A stretch of 64,000 nt of DNA from Torreya grandis (GCA_037957365.1 JARHVA010000006.1:6139001-6203000), one strand, 5' to 3'; positions 12,494 to 23,110 are shown, numbered from the stretch's first letter. Notes: generated from the sequence alone by a model not told the origin. Program-made: numbers and translations.

Positions 12494-13461
12494 ATGTAAT
12501 AACTTTGCATCATCATATGTAATAGTGTCACAATATAAATCAACTGATTAATTCCTATACACAGCAACTCAATGCTATAAAAGTAACAAAAGTAATTATA
12601 TTAGTTCACATCTCTGATTGTCATGTAACCATTCCATTATCAAATAACATAGCTAGTAGAAAATAACAGTGTCAAAACATAACCCTTTGTAATTATATGA
12701 TCTAAGTACTGTCAAAAGGAAAAATTAGTTGTGTCTAAAATGACAGTCAATAACAACTATCATATGCTAAAATTATCTGACTATCAATATAATCTAAGTA
12801 ATCATCTAAAGAATTAAACTATGCATTGATTGTATTGCTCATCAAGTTATACTTTAAATAAATAGGACTTCACCATTCTCAACTAGGTGTGGTATGGATA
12901 AAACAGGGTTCTACAACTATGACACATGCATATAATATGTTATTGTATGTTGCTTAGCACAACACATACAAGGATAAAATGGGCAATGCAAAAGGACAAA
13001 GGTCACCTCACAATGTTCCTCACCCATAGAGTTTGGTAATCACAATCGGGGTGAAACTACCATCTCTAGACAAATAGCATAAATGCTACTAACTCAAGGT
13101 GTTCCCTCATCATGAACATGCATGACTAAGGAAGATATTACTACTTAGGGTTCTCAATCATTTTCAGAGGTGATAAAATGTTATTTTGTTTACTTTAGTT
13201 GTATTATCAATTTATTTCAAGGCTAATATATATTCAAGGAAAGTGATTGTCCAAACATAATTCATTAACATGATTAACTTTTCATAAAATAAGAAAGATA
13301 ATTACAACATCAATCTAGTGTTCTTCACAAAAGCCAAGGAGTACAAAATTTGGCACCCAGTATCTCAAGAGACCAACATTAGATTATAAAGCATAGCATA
13401 ATAGTCTAACAAAATTTTAGTTCCCAATTTTCCCCAACTCAAGGTTTTCATGGTCCTACCC

Positions 13462-13650
13462 CTAGTGCCCGATTATCTGAATGTGATGCTCATTGGAAGT
13501 TGAGTCATTTTTTATCCATCCACCATATCCATCCTTTCTTGGTTTAAATGTCATTTGAACCTTGTGTGGGTAATTATTATCAGAATGGCCCATAATCTTG
13601 CATAAATCACATGTTCTTAAAGAAGATTCTTTAGCTGTTGGGAATCCCAA
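13462..13650 (-). pseudogene. Gag relic with broken CCHC zinc knuckle
   Basis: An open stretch of 62 codons contains CDLCKIMGHSDNNYPHK (about residues 14-30, near 13563-13611). This has the retroviral zinc-knuckle spacing C-X2-C-X4-H-X4-C except that the last Cys is Tyr. Such a knuckle marks the nucleocapsid part of gag, which binds element RNA. The reading frame is short and the start Met is probably accidental. It is the only evidence that this element once encoded, or still encodes, a gag. Moderately sure, because the C-X2-C-X4-GH pattern is specific but the flanks are unrecognised. Confidence 0.6.
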
Positions 13651-13853
13651 TTATTGACTTGACCCTACATCAGGGATCTCTACTAGTCTTCATCATACAT
13701 GCTGACATACTCGAATCGAGCTAGTCTTCTTCTTCAAGTTAGCACATATCTTAGAACAAGAGCAAACCATATCATAAGTGATGTGAGAGTGTCTCTATGA
13801 TACATGTGACTACTTATATATACATACTCAAGTATAACATGGTTGGAATATCT

Positions 13854-14084
13854 TTAGTTAGTGTTATTGTATGGGTTTCCACACATATTGTTGATAAAGA
13901 AGAGATCATTTAGGTGTTCCCGTACCTCCCAGTCTTTCCAGGGTTGGTCTGGGCACTTACTGACCTCCATCAGAGTGACTGGAAAGATCCTATCTAATCT
14001 ATGGCTTTCCCACTTGTCAACAAGCTTATGATCTTGTCTAGATCCCCCACCACTATCTAGGGACATATCCTCATCCCCCACCAC
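13854..14084 (-). pseudogene. Possible N-terminal gag fragment, unrecognised
   Basis: A 76-codon open stretch upstream of the zinc-knuckle relic and about 290 bp after the PBS, where gag would begin. Its residues are polar and charged (for example DKWESHRLDRIFP). I do not recognise it, and part of it (14044-14084) covers a direct duplication, so it could be chance. Confidence 0.3.
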
Positions 14085-14100
14085 TATTTAGGGACATGTC
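14044..14100. repeat. Short tandem duplication
   Basis: CCCCCACCACTAT-TAGGGACAT occurs twice in a row, about 31 bp apart, with one C/T difference. It lies in the internal domain near the PBS. Confidence 0.8.
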
Positions 14101-14370
14101 CATTTGCAGTCAAGATCAAAATCTTGACATCACATCCCCCAGCCCAGATATTGAGTCTAAGGCAATCTCTCCTACAACATGTGTACCAACTACTGAAGGG
14201 TTTATATAATCTATTGGATTACTTACATCAGATGTTCTAGTGATGTTTCTTGATGATTCCCATCACAAGAACTACCCATACTATCTCTATGTGACATACT
14301 ACAATGGTCCAAAATTAAAGCTTAATTAGAAACAATTGAAGTTAAACATCCCAAAGCTCCAAGTGTTTCA

Positions 14371-14387
14371 ACTTGGATCTGATACCA
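14371..14387 (-). other. Primer binding site of the giant-LTR element
   Basis: On the minus strand TGGTATCAGATCCAAGT follows the LTR end GGCATGACA after a TTT spacer. The first ten bases match the plant initiator tRNA-Met PBS. It fixes the orientation and makes the right-hand copy the 5' LTR. Confidence 0.88.
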
Positions 14388-16463
14388 AAATGTCATGCCC
14401 AAAATTTACACCCTGAACACATGTAAAAACTACATTTTTTTTACACCTCACTCTAACACGCAACCATAACAGTAAAATAAACAACAATCACTTATGGTAG
14501 ATATAGGGTCGATAATTAGTAAATAATACTTACTGCAAATGAGTCTAAGTTCATAATATTTCATGATCAAAATACACAATAGCATTGCATCATCCTAATG
14601 TAATAAAAGTCATAATACTAAATAGGAATTGTCTTTATTCAAATTGAACGATCTACAAAATCAACACTAAAGGGCCAATACATAATTTACATAGACTAAA
14701 AGATTGGTCAAATTAGGTCTTACTAGACTACAAACTTCATGAACTCACTGGTCTACCCAAGACACTACAGACACATATTGAAATTCTCAACTTAGAAGCC
14801 AACTAAAAAATATGACATAATGATAGGAACAATGAAGAGTTAATTAAGTGAAGAGTAACAGAGTAAAAACTACAAAATCACAAACACACCAACAACTCAT
14901 AAAATGGTTTTAGATCAAATATCCCAAAAATAGGAGATACTAATTTAAAGTTTTAAACAAATTATTTATGCTCAAAACAAACCATATGAACAATAAAAAT
15001 AGACCTAAGATGATGAAAACTCAAAACAGATCTTCAAATCCATACCACACTTGTCAACATTTTATGTAGCACACAGAAAAATAACATCAAATAGGGTACA
15101 AGATGATCTTGTTAAAAATATAAAATGACATCATAAAATACATATAAAAGGTTGTACATGAATATGAAACTCAAATAAAGAGATTAAATATTTTGGTTTC
15201 CAAAAATTATAAACTGAGAAATTAATTTGACACCCTTTCTGGAGTGACTTCGCAGCCAGAAATCAGAATCAATAGAGATTTCTTAAATTCAAAAAGTTCT
15301 CAAAAATAGTAGATGTGTTTGAAAGAATAAATTAAAAGATTATATGATAATCTAAACGTATAGGAAATCATTACCAACTTTTGGATTAATGAAGTACTAT
15401 TCTTATATATGTTAGCAAGTCATTTCCAAATCAACTTTACAAATTGTGAGTCATAACAGATGCATAATTTCGATGGATGCCTCCAGAAATGGAGCCACTA
15501 AAAGATGATCGACCAACGAATATATATAATTATTGTTGTTGCTCAATTTTATATGAAAGTTAATTTGATTTGAGGTATTGGTAGCATTGAACTATGAGCT
15601 TAAGTAATTAATTAAACCTACTTAATAGGTTGTTCTAGGTTAATTTTCCACCAAATTCCATAGTGTGAACTTTAAGAGAGTTTCATATGCAAACTATTGT
15701 TAACCTATAAGATTTACTTAACTTTTATAGTGTTCATGCAGCCAAAAATCTAGCCTTACTTGAATAAAGATGAGATAATGTGACAACTAAGAATATCAAT
15801 TTAGCTATGTGAAGGCTATCGCCTAGTTTGAAATTCAATAAGGAGTTCCGATAGTCTATTCAAAGAACCAAATAGTTATGGAAGGAAGTTTACACAAAGG
15901 ACTCTTTTATTGTATTATAATTACACTATCGTTAAACTATTATTAACATTGTTAGCATCACAAAAGTATAAAGTCTTTCTTATTTATTTACATAACTACA
16001 ATTATAACAACAATAATAGCTCAATTGATTTTATGATAATGAATGTCTATGACAACCAAAAATATTCAAGAGTACATGATAATACTACAGATTTTTTTTT
16101 TTAAATGGTTATTTTTTTAACTAGCCAACCTTTTTAACATAAAAACAAATATTATCTATCTTTATTTTATATGTCATTGGTAACTCTTTCTCTTGCACTA
16201 AAACATATGCAACAATGGGTCAGCGTATGCTAAGCAAGTGAAATCCAATCACCATATTTCATGTTAATCAAATAATGAACGTATCAAATAATAGATAAAC
16301 TAAAATAATTTTCGCTCTTGATTACACTGGTAACTCATTATAACTCAAGGTTTAGAACAATGTTAGGCATAATCACACATAAACACTAATACATAAATAC
16401 ACATTTTTCGCATTCCCTCTCTCTTTATATAGAAAAATATAACCAATCTATTTGTAGTAATAA

Positions 16464-16477
16464 TTAATTGCTAGAAG
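16464..16477. repeat. Left TSD of the LINE (14 bp)
   Basis: TTAATTGCTAGAAG here and TTGATTGCTAGAAG at 28822-28835 differ by one base. The uninterrupted giant LTR has ATTGATTGCTAGAA near 4548-4562. A 14-bp duplication next to an A-rich end is typical of target-primed insertion. Confidence 0.85.
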
Positions 16478-16814
16478 GTTTTATTAATTATAGTATGCAT
16501 GTAAAATGAGAGTGTGATTATTTGATTTAATTTGATCTTAGCAAATAGTAGGATTTTTTTTTAATTGAATAAAAAACCAGAATCCCAATCCTTCCAGGTG
16601 GGTCTAGCTCAACACAAATCTCGAGCTGGTGTGCAGGTGATAGAGAAAGATTTTTAGTTAATGGATAAATGGATTGGTTTTTCATTAGGTTGGTGGTAAA
16701 AAATAGGGAGGAGTTTTGTTTGAAGGAAGAAAAACTAAAGGTAGCTTAAATGGAATAGACCCTGCCTAGAGATTTACCTTTCTAAGATGGTGTGAGTCCT
16801 CTCTATGGAGCTAT

Positions 16815-17131
16815 GTGCTCTTAGCAAGAGGATCCAGGGATACCTGGAGGAAACAAAAGGGGTTGAGAAGTTTCCAGTTGATCAGCACTGAAAGTGGGGG
16901 CAGACAAATAAATAGTGTGGGAGACTATGGAACTTACTCAAGAGATCTCTCGCTTAGAGGCTTAAGGTCTCATAGGAAGGTTTGCAGGGAGATGGTTGGT
17001 GATTGCGGAAATAGAAACTTGGATTTTTGAGAACTAGGGGGAGAATTTGGAAATAAAATTTTTACCCAAAGGTTTTTTTATGGTTGTTTTCTCAAGTCAA
17101 AAGAGTTGAGATAAGGTGTTAAAGAACACCT
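16815..17131 (+). pseudogene. LINE ORF1, 5' part
   Basis: An open stretch from 16815 to 17030 and its continuation to the copia-2 insertion are the upstream part of ORF1. I cannot identify a domain in it; ORF1 of plant LINEs usually carries an N-terminal RNA-binding domain before the zinc knuckle found at 22420-22470. The assignment rests on position between the LINE 5' end and the knuckle. ORF1 resumes at 22093 after copia-2. Confidence 0.5.
17127..17131. repeat. Left TSD (CACCT) of copia-2
   Basis: CACCT precedes the terminal TG at 17132 and recurs at 22088-22092, where the LINE text resumes. Confidence 0.93.
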
Positions 17132-17163
17132 TGTCAGGATCTACACATAGCTCTAATACCACT
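17132..17163 (-). repeat. PBS-containing extension at the copia-2 LTR end (3' LTR copy)
   Basis: On the minus strand the LTR reads CACTGACA, then AGTGGTATTAGAGC, then ATGTGTAGATCCTGACA. So an apparent older LTR end plus PBS is contained inside the LTR, followed by a new LTR end. The 5' LTR has the same at 21334-21365 with TGGTATCAGAGC intact. Confidence 0.85.
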
Positions 17164-17687
17164 TGTCAATGTCTTAGAGTATAATTGATTACTTTTGTAT
17201 AAGCAACTAAACACGAAATTGAACCAGAAGTAATAAGTAACTAGAAATCAGAAACAACAAAGAATAAGAGATATGAGAAACAACCAATTTGTATTAAACT
17301 CTTCTAGAAGGAAATACAAAGAAGAAATCTCTTTCTCCTCACACCTCTTAGATGTACAGTAATTCTCCCTCAAGAGTTCTCTCTCTCTCTCAATCAATTA
17401 CAATCACAATCAACTCAATACTGAGTTGTTCCCTCCAATGACAATCAACCCAATTGTTGTTGCCTCCTTTTCTTGCAGATCTTCTTGATCTTACACCTTG
17501 TAGATCTTCCTGATCTTGCACCCTGCAAATCTAAGTGATCTTGCTCACATTACAATATAGCCCCATGGGTCTCTTAAATAGAACCCAAAGCAAACAATAA
17601 TTAGAAAAGTGGACTCAAGACTAATTTTAGTCTTTACATGCAAACTAACTGTTCTCCTAAAATTAGAACAAAATTAGAAATGCACAG

Positions 17688-17820
17688 ATGACCGATGTCA
17701 GTCTGAAGATGACCGATGCCGGTTGACCCCTAACCGATGCCAAGTATTGTGTAGCTGAAGATAACTGATGTTGATCGACCCCTAACCGATGTCGGTTGGC
17801 TCTGACCGATGTTGGTTACT
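17688..17820. promoter_or_regulatory. Palindrome cluster in copia-2 3' LTR
   Basis: About six degenerate copies of ACCGATGTCGGT (for example AACCGATGTCGGTTGG near 17790). They are decayed forms of ACCGACGTCGGT and lie upstream of the TATA-like box in element orientation. The other LTR has the matching set at about 21895-22022. Confidence 0.6.
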
Positions 17821-17882
17821 GTGTAACGTAGCAACCTAGACATTTGCACATTCAGTGAAGCTTTTAGCTCCATAACTCAACA

Positions 17883-17893
17883 ATCTCCCACTT
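17883..17893 (-). other. Copia-2 polypurine tract
   Basis: The minus strand reads AAGTGGGAGAT directly before the 3' LTR start TGTTGAG. Same tract as in copia-1. Confidence 0.9.
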
Positions 17894-17936
17894 GGAGATA
17901 AACAGCTGCACCTATACCTGTTCTCCATCTTCAAGT

Positions 17937-19016
17937 TCAATCTTGAAGACCAACAAAAGTTGAATGAAGATTCAACTTCTCCTTTGTTACCGGCTTTGTT
18001 AACATATCCACAGGGTTCTTATCCGTATGGATCTTTTCTAGCTTTAACTGACCATCCTCCAATACCTGTCTAATGAAGTGGTACCTAAGCTGTATATGTT
18101 TGGTTCTTGCATGAAAGGCTGAATTCTTTGCCAAATGAATTGCACTTTGACTATCACTGTACAATCTACAACTCTCTTGCTCTTTTCCCAACTCTTCCAT
18201 GAACTAAGTCATCCAAATCATTTCCTTGCTAGCCTCTGTGACTGCAATGTATTCTGCCTCTGCAGTAGACAGGGCAACAACCTTCTGTAACTTTGAAATC
18301 CAGCTAACTGCCATTCCACCAATAGTGAACACATATCATGTGGTGCTTCTCTTGCCATCCAAGTCACCTGCCATATCTGAATCTACATACCCATGTAGAG
18401 AAGTGTTTGACCCTCCATAGCATAAATGCTTACTACTGGTCCCTCTCAGATATCTGAGAATCCACTGAACTACTTTTCAGTGTTCTTTTCCTAGATTGGC
18501 CATAAACTTGATGACAACTCCCACTGCTTGGGCAATATTAGGTCTAGTACATACCATTGCATACATCAAGCTCCCAACTGCTGAAGCATATGGAACTCTA
18601 CCCATGTACTCAACCTCATCATGTGATTTAGGACACTATTCTTTACTCAACTTGAAGTGTCCAGCCATAGGTGTGCTTACCAGTTTTGCATCCGACATAT
18701 TAAACCTCTCTAACACCTTATTCACATAATCCTCTTGAGACAAAATCAAACTATGATTTTTCCTGTCTCTCTTAATACTCATGCCAAGGATTTTCTTTGC
18801 TGCTCTTATATCCTTCATGGCAAATGTATGAGCTAATTTTACCTTTAGCTCAGTAATTTCTTGCATGTGTGAACCTGTAACAAGCATATCATCTACATAC
18901 ACACAATGGTCAGATTGACATTTACTAAAGCCATGCTTTGTCATAAACCTGTCAAACCTCAAATACCATTGTCTTGGAGCTTGCTCAAGACCATATAACC
19001 TAGCCTTATGTCTCAC
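17937..19016 (-). pseudogene. Copia-2 reverse transcriptase and RNase H relic
   Basis: From ARLYGLEQAPRQWYLRFDRF, RT continues through the active site YVDDMLVTG (18873-18899), where both catalytic Asp are kept. About 15 residues usually found just before this box are missing, while copia-1 keeps a trace of them. Then LVSTPMAGHFKLSK, and TRPNIAQAVGVV with one stop each side. RNase H follows with STAEAEYIAVTEASKE (near 18230-18280), LYSDSQSAIHLAKN, and a C-terminal TKHIQLRYHFIRQ segment ending at 17937. This is the normal copia order and the normal end of pol, right before the PPT. The RT N-terminal third, including the first catalytic Asp region, is deleted at the ARLYGLEQ junction. Confidence 0.92.
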
Positions 19017-19600
19017 TTGTCCATTTCTCCTTCATTTAACGTGTAAACCCATTTGTTTTTCAGTGCTTTCTTTTCAGCTGGCAACTCAACCAAATCCCAC
19101 GTATGGTTCTCTTCTAAGGAATCAATTTCCTCATTCATGCCATGCTCCCACTGTTTCTTAGATTCTACCTGCATTACCTCATCAAAACTTTTTGGTTTTC
19201 CACCATTAGTGAGCAACAAGTAGTATAAAGAAGGGGAATAATGAATTGAAGGTTTACTTACCCTTTCAGACCTCCTCATGGGCATTTGAGACTCATTCAC
19301 AGCTTGCTATCTGCCCAAATTTCATTCTGACAGTGACCGATCTCGGTCATCTCTCAGTCTGCACCTGACCGATGTCAATTTCACCTGATTAACCTGATCG
19401 ACATCAGTTGCCATCTGATCGACGTCGGTTTCCACCTGCCTGACATCACCAACTTCGGTCTCCACCTGACCGATGTCGGTTCCTGCCTGATCGACATCGA
19501 TCTCTGCTTGACCAACGTCAGTGTTTGTGTTTTCCTGTGAGTGATGATTTTTATCTATGAGCTCATTTTGGAACATAACCTCATCTAAATCAAGATTGCC
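19017..19600 (-). pseudogene. Copia-2 integrase-RT linker and start of RT
   Basis: Contains the palindrome array (19335-19525), which in this frame reads as repeats of the type TDVDQ/VETDVDQ, then MRRSERVSKPSIHYSPSLYY, the copia linker that precedes RT. RT starts with KKQWEHGMNEEIDSLEENHT and WDLVELP, then KNKWVYTLNEG, the usual opening of copia RT. The text then jumps directly to the ARLYGLEQ region of the next entry with a shift of frame. Stops at about 19321 and 19013 break it. Confidence 0.88.
19335..19525. repeat. Internal palindrome array of copia-2
   Basis: About ten degenerate copies of ACCGACGTCGGT in plus-strand forms such as GACCGATGTCGGTT and GATCGACGTCGGTT. Same location in the element as in copia-1 (6690-6910), so it was present in their ancestor. 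It lies within translated sequence. Confidence 0.8.
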
Positions 19601-20410
19601 CTACTCAAAATTATTTAGCCTCTTGAGTTGATCACTGTCCATCACCTTCTCATTAAAAACCAAGGCTTTCCATTTCTTAAATGTGTCAAAAACATCAGAT
19701 TTCCTCTTTATGTAATAAACCCATACCTTTCTTGTAGCATCATCAATGAAAGAAACATAATATTGTGATCCTCCAATAGAAGCTCCCTGAGCTGGTCCCC
19801 ACACGTCTGTGTGAACAAGCTCCAACTTGTGCTTCTTCTTTGTTGACCCAGTTGTGAGAAACCTCACTTTCTTCTGTTTCCCAAAAATACAATGCTCACA
19901 GAAATCTAGATCTATGCTTTTCAAATCTGAAAGCTTACCTTTTGACTTAAGAACATTCATTCCCTTCTCACTCATGTGACCAAGCCTACAGTGCCACAAC
20001 TTTGCAGCTACATCTAAAATAGATAAACTAGAAGGAGAATAATCAGTAATACAAGTAGATAGATAAAGTGTACCTACTCTCTTACCTCTTGTTAATACAA
20101 GTGCACCCTTGGAAACTTTCCAAGATTCAGCTGTGAGAGTTATTGTGCAACCCTCATCACCCAACTTTCTTGTAAAAATCATATTCCTCTTCAAGATGGG
20201 TACATGCATGACATCCTTCAACACCCATGTGTTGCCATTCTGCAATTTCAGCTGCACTTTTCCTTTGCCAACAATTTGACAAGGCTCATCATCCCCTAAA
20301 TAAACTTTTCCAAAGTCCCCATGGACATAATCATTGAAAAATTCTCTATTTGGGGTTGCATGGAAAGAAGCACCATTATCTAAAACCCATGATTCTACCT
20401 GACTATCCAA
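19601..20410 (-). pseudogene. Copia-2 protease, pre-integrase and truncated integrase
   Basis: 270 codons without a stop. Protease: VESWVLDNGASFHATPNREF, where the catalytic triplet is D-N-G (usual D-S-G), an altered active site. Pre-integrase and integrase zinc site: LWHCRLGHMSEKG then CEHCIFGKQ (HHCC). Integrase core starts with ELVHTDVWGP (first catalytic Asp) and YYVSFIDDATRKVWVYY, then stops after DVFDTFKKW: the second Asp and the Glu of the DDE triad are deleted. The jump to KALVFNEKV is also seen in copia-1 as KALVFKEKV, so the deletion is inherited. Non-functional as integrase. Confidence 0.92.
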
Positions 20411-20473
20411 AGAAAATATAAGAGCATTCTGTGTAACAATACCTGCATCTTTTGCTTCTTTATTACCTTCATG

Positions 20474-21232
20474 CTAATCTTCTTTCAACCAACAATCTTT
20501 CTTTACATGTCCTTTCTTTCCACAATTCCAGCAGGTTATCCTTCCATTTCTAGATTTGGATCTACTTGCCATCTTTGACCTTGATTTCCCTTGCTCACCC
20601 TTCTCTCTTTGCTTTCCCCTGATGTCAACACTTAAAGCATTACATGATGTTTCCCCTATGCTTTTCTTATGAATTTTTTCATTCAAGATTACACTAACAA
20701 CATCATCAACTTTCAAGATATTTAAAGCAGATGCAGTATTACTAACTGCCATTACCAAACTATCTCAACTTTCAGGTAAAGAGCATAAGATTAAGAGAGC
20801 CTTAATTTCATCATCAAAAACTATTTTTACTGAATTTAACTGATTTACTAATCCATGAAAATCATTAAGATGACTAGATACCGATCCACCTTCCTACATT
20901 TGCAAATTAAATAATTGCTTCATAAGATATACCTTATTCAAAGCTGAGGGTTTTTCATATAAATTTGCCAAAGTATCCATTAACTCTACCGTTGTCTTTC
21001 CCTGTGATAAGTTAGAAATCACAGAAGATGCCAGGCTCAACCTTATAGATCCAAGAGCCTTTCTATCAAGAACATTCCATTCTTCATCTTTCATATCTGT
21101 GGGCTTCCTTGAAACCCCACCCAACAGTAAGTATAGATCTTTCTGATACAGATAATCTTCTATCTGCATCCTCCATAATTGATAATTCTTGCCATTGAAT
21201 TTCTTCATTCTTAGTTTACTTTCTTCTACCAT
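20474..21232 (-). pseudogene. Copia-2 gag
   Basis: I place the start at the Met of MVEESKLRMKKFNGKNYQLW near 21232, because FNGKNY-W opens copia gag; the frame is open some 18 codons further upstream. The capsid-like region (VISNLSQGKTTVELMDTLANLYE, LMKQLFNLQM) runs to a stop at about 20893, then continues in the same frame after another stop near 20761. It ends with the zinc knuckle CWNCGKKGHVKKDCW (about 20485-20529), intact CCHC. gag would form the virus-like particle and bind element RNA in the cytoplasm. Only two or three nonsense changes separate it from an open frame, so it is the best preserved gene in the left half. Confidence 0.92.
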
Positions 21233-21318
21233 TGCTTTACTCCCACTCAAACAGAGACCCCTATGAGTGACTTCTGTAATCAACAAACATTAACACACTC
21301 TGTGCTTTTCTTCAACCT

Positions 21319-21331
21319 GGCTCTCATACCA
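21319..21331 (-). other. Copia-2 primer binding site
   Basis: TGGTATGAGAGCC on the minus strand, two bases after the 5' LTR end CTGACA. It differs by one base from the initiator tRNA-Met type TGGTATCAGAGCC. The unaltered TGGTATCAGAGC is inside the LTR at 21351-21363. Confidence 0.85.
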
Positions 21332-21333
21332 CT

Positions 21334-22087
21334 TGTCAGGATCTACACATAGCTCTGATACCACTTGTCAGTGTCTTAGAGTACAATTGATTACTTTTAT
21401 ATAAGCAACTAAACACAGAATTGAACCAAAAGTAATAAGTAACTAAAAATCAGAAACAACAAAGAATAGGAGATATGAGAAATAACCAATCTGTATTAAA
21501 CTCTTCCAGAAGGAAATACAATGAAGAAATCTCTTTCTCCTCACACCTCTTGGATGTACAGTAATTCTCCCTCAAGAGTTCTCTCTCTCTCTCAATCAAT
21601 TACAATCACTATCAACTTAATATTGAGTTGTTGTTCCCTCCAGTGACAATCACCCCAATTGTTGTTGCCTCCTTTTCCTGCAAATCTTCTTGATCTTGCA
21701 CCTTACAGATCTTCCTAATCTTGCACCCTGCAAATCTAATTGATCTTGCTCACATTACAATACAGCCCCATGGGTCTCTTAAATAGAACCCAAAGCAAAT
21801 AATAATTAGAAAAGTGGACTCAAGACTAATTTTAGTCTTTACATGCAAACTAACTGTTCTCCTAAAATTAGAATAGTTCTAGAAACCCATAGATGACCGA
21901 TGTCGGTCTGAAGATGACTGATGCCAACTGACCCCTTATCGATGCCAATTACTGTATAGCTGAAGATAACCGATGTCAGTCGACCCCTAACCTATGTCGA
22001 TTGGCTCTGACCGATGTCAGTTACTATGTAACCCAGCAACCTCCACATTTGCACATTCAGTGAAGCTTTTAGATCCACAACTCAACA
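21334..22087 (-). repeat. Copia-2 5' LTR
   Basis: 754 bp, matching 17132-17882 almost base for base. It carries the PBS-containing extension at 21334-21365, CT-rich stretch at 21578-21595, TATA-like region near 21778-21785 (minus strand CTATTTAAGAG) and the palindrome cluster at 21895-22022. Confidence 0.93.
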
Positions 22088-22092
22088 CACCT
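22088..22092. repeat. Right TSD (CACCT) of copia-2
   Basis: Second copy of CACCT; LINE ORF1 text resumes directly with ATTGGTCC. Confidence 0.93.
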
Positions 22093-23110
22093 ATTGGTCC
22101 TTGAATGGTGCAAGGTTATGGTTCCAACCCTAAAAACCCAATTTTGATGCCATGACCTTCCACCCAAAAGTGGTGGCCCTCTGAATTCGCCTTTATAATC
22201 TCCTAGTGGAATAATGGATCAAATAATGTTTAAATTAACTAGGTAATCTTTTGGGATCTTATGTGGAAATTGATTCAAAATTGGAGGAAGGTTACTTAGC
22301 TACTTTTGCTAGGGCTAGGGTTTTAGTCAACCTATCCAAACTTATTTTGGATAACATTGTAATCAAATCTCATGGCTGAGTCTGGAATCAACTGGTGGAT
22401 ATAAATAATTTTCCTTTTAGATGCTACAACTATAGAAAGATGAGACATATCTAGAAGTTTTGCCTTGGTAAGATCTTTAAGCCCTTTTCTGCTCCTTCTC
22501 AGGATATCAGAGATAGGCCTATTTTTCCCAGTATTCCTAGTCGTAAGGTTAGATTTCTAAGGCAAAAAAAGGTGAGACACAAGAGATAGACAAAGGTGGT
22601 TTAGGCAGGACACAGGTGGTCTCACAGAACCCTTCTTTCTCTATACCCCTACTAGAGAAATCCCCTTGTTCTTCTTCACCTAAACAGATGATGGAAGCCT
22701 TACCTTATTTTAATCAAGTGAACATTCTAAAAATAGTGGCACTTCTGGAGAGACGTGGTAAACCAATTTTTTTATCCCCCAATATGATGATCAAAGGGTG
22801 TGATTTCATAACAGAATAATCTCTAGCTATTAAAAATAGCATTTATAATGAGGGAAGTAATTTGAATAAAGAGAATGTTTCACCAGTTTTGGAAGGCCCC
22901 TCTCAAGAGGAAAATCCTATGATTGAAGCTCTACAAAGTGATTTGGAGGAGGTTGATACAGATTCTAAGGAGGAATTGAATTCGAGAGAAAATTTATCCA
23001 TTACTAAGTCGAATATGTCTAGAGCTAAGCCAGATTATGGTCCGAGCCCTAGGAGAGGGAGGAAAAATAAGCATGTTCAAGAAACTAAGGATGTTTCATG
23101 TGGCAGGTAA
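22093..23110 (+). pseudogene. LINE ORF1, 3' part with zinc knuckle
   Basis: Near 22385-22470 the text reads WNQLVDINNFPFRCYNYRKM followed by RHI-stop-KFCLGK: a CCHC knuckle (C-X2-C-X4-H-X4-C) in which the second Cys is Tyr, a Gly is Arg and one codon is a stop. This is the normal place of the knuckle in plant LINE ORF1, which encodes an RNA-binding protein that coats LINE RNA. After frameshifts, 22862-23110 is an acidic then basic tail (EEVDTDSKEELNSRE, PSPRRGRKNKH), as expected for the C-terminal end. It stops about 60 bp before the ORF2 start. Clearly broken. Confidence 0.75.

Larger units (their letters stand above)
11655..14390 (-). mobile_element. Internal domain of the giant-LTR element
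   Basis: 2,736 bp between PPT and PBS. Most of it is AT-rich and non-coding. The only protein traces are two short open stretches near the PBS end, one of which looks like a gag zinc knuckle. A five-unit hairpin array lies at 12357-12493 and a short direct duplication at 14044-14100. The internal region is too short for pol, so the element could not have moved by itself. Confidence 0.85.
17132..17882 (-). repeat. Copia-2 3' LTR
   Basis: 751 bp. On the minus strand it starts TGTTGAGTTATGGAGC next to the PPT and ends CTGACA. Its last 32 bases include a copy of the PBS (17149-17161), see the separate entry. A palindrome cluster lies at 17688-17820 and a TATA-like CTATTTAAGAG at about 17572-17582. 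Confidence 0.93.
17132..22087 (-). mobile_element. Copia-2: Ty1/copia element inside the LINE
   Basis: 4,956-bp minus-strand element with LTRs of 751 and 754 bp, PBS, PPT and TSD. gag through pre-integrase, linker and the first RT fragment share one frame, interrupted by a handful of stops, and one frameshift near 19010 precedes the rest of RT and RNase H. The catalytic part of integrase and the N-terminal RT are deleted, so it was probably mobilised by a complete relative. LTRs are very similar, so it is younger than its LINE host. Confidence 0.95.
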
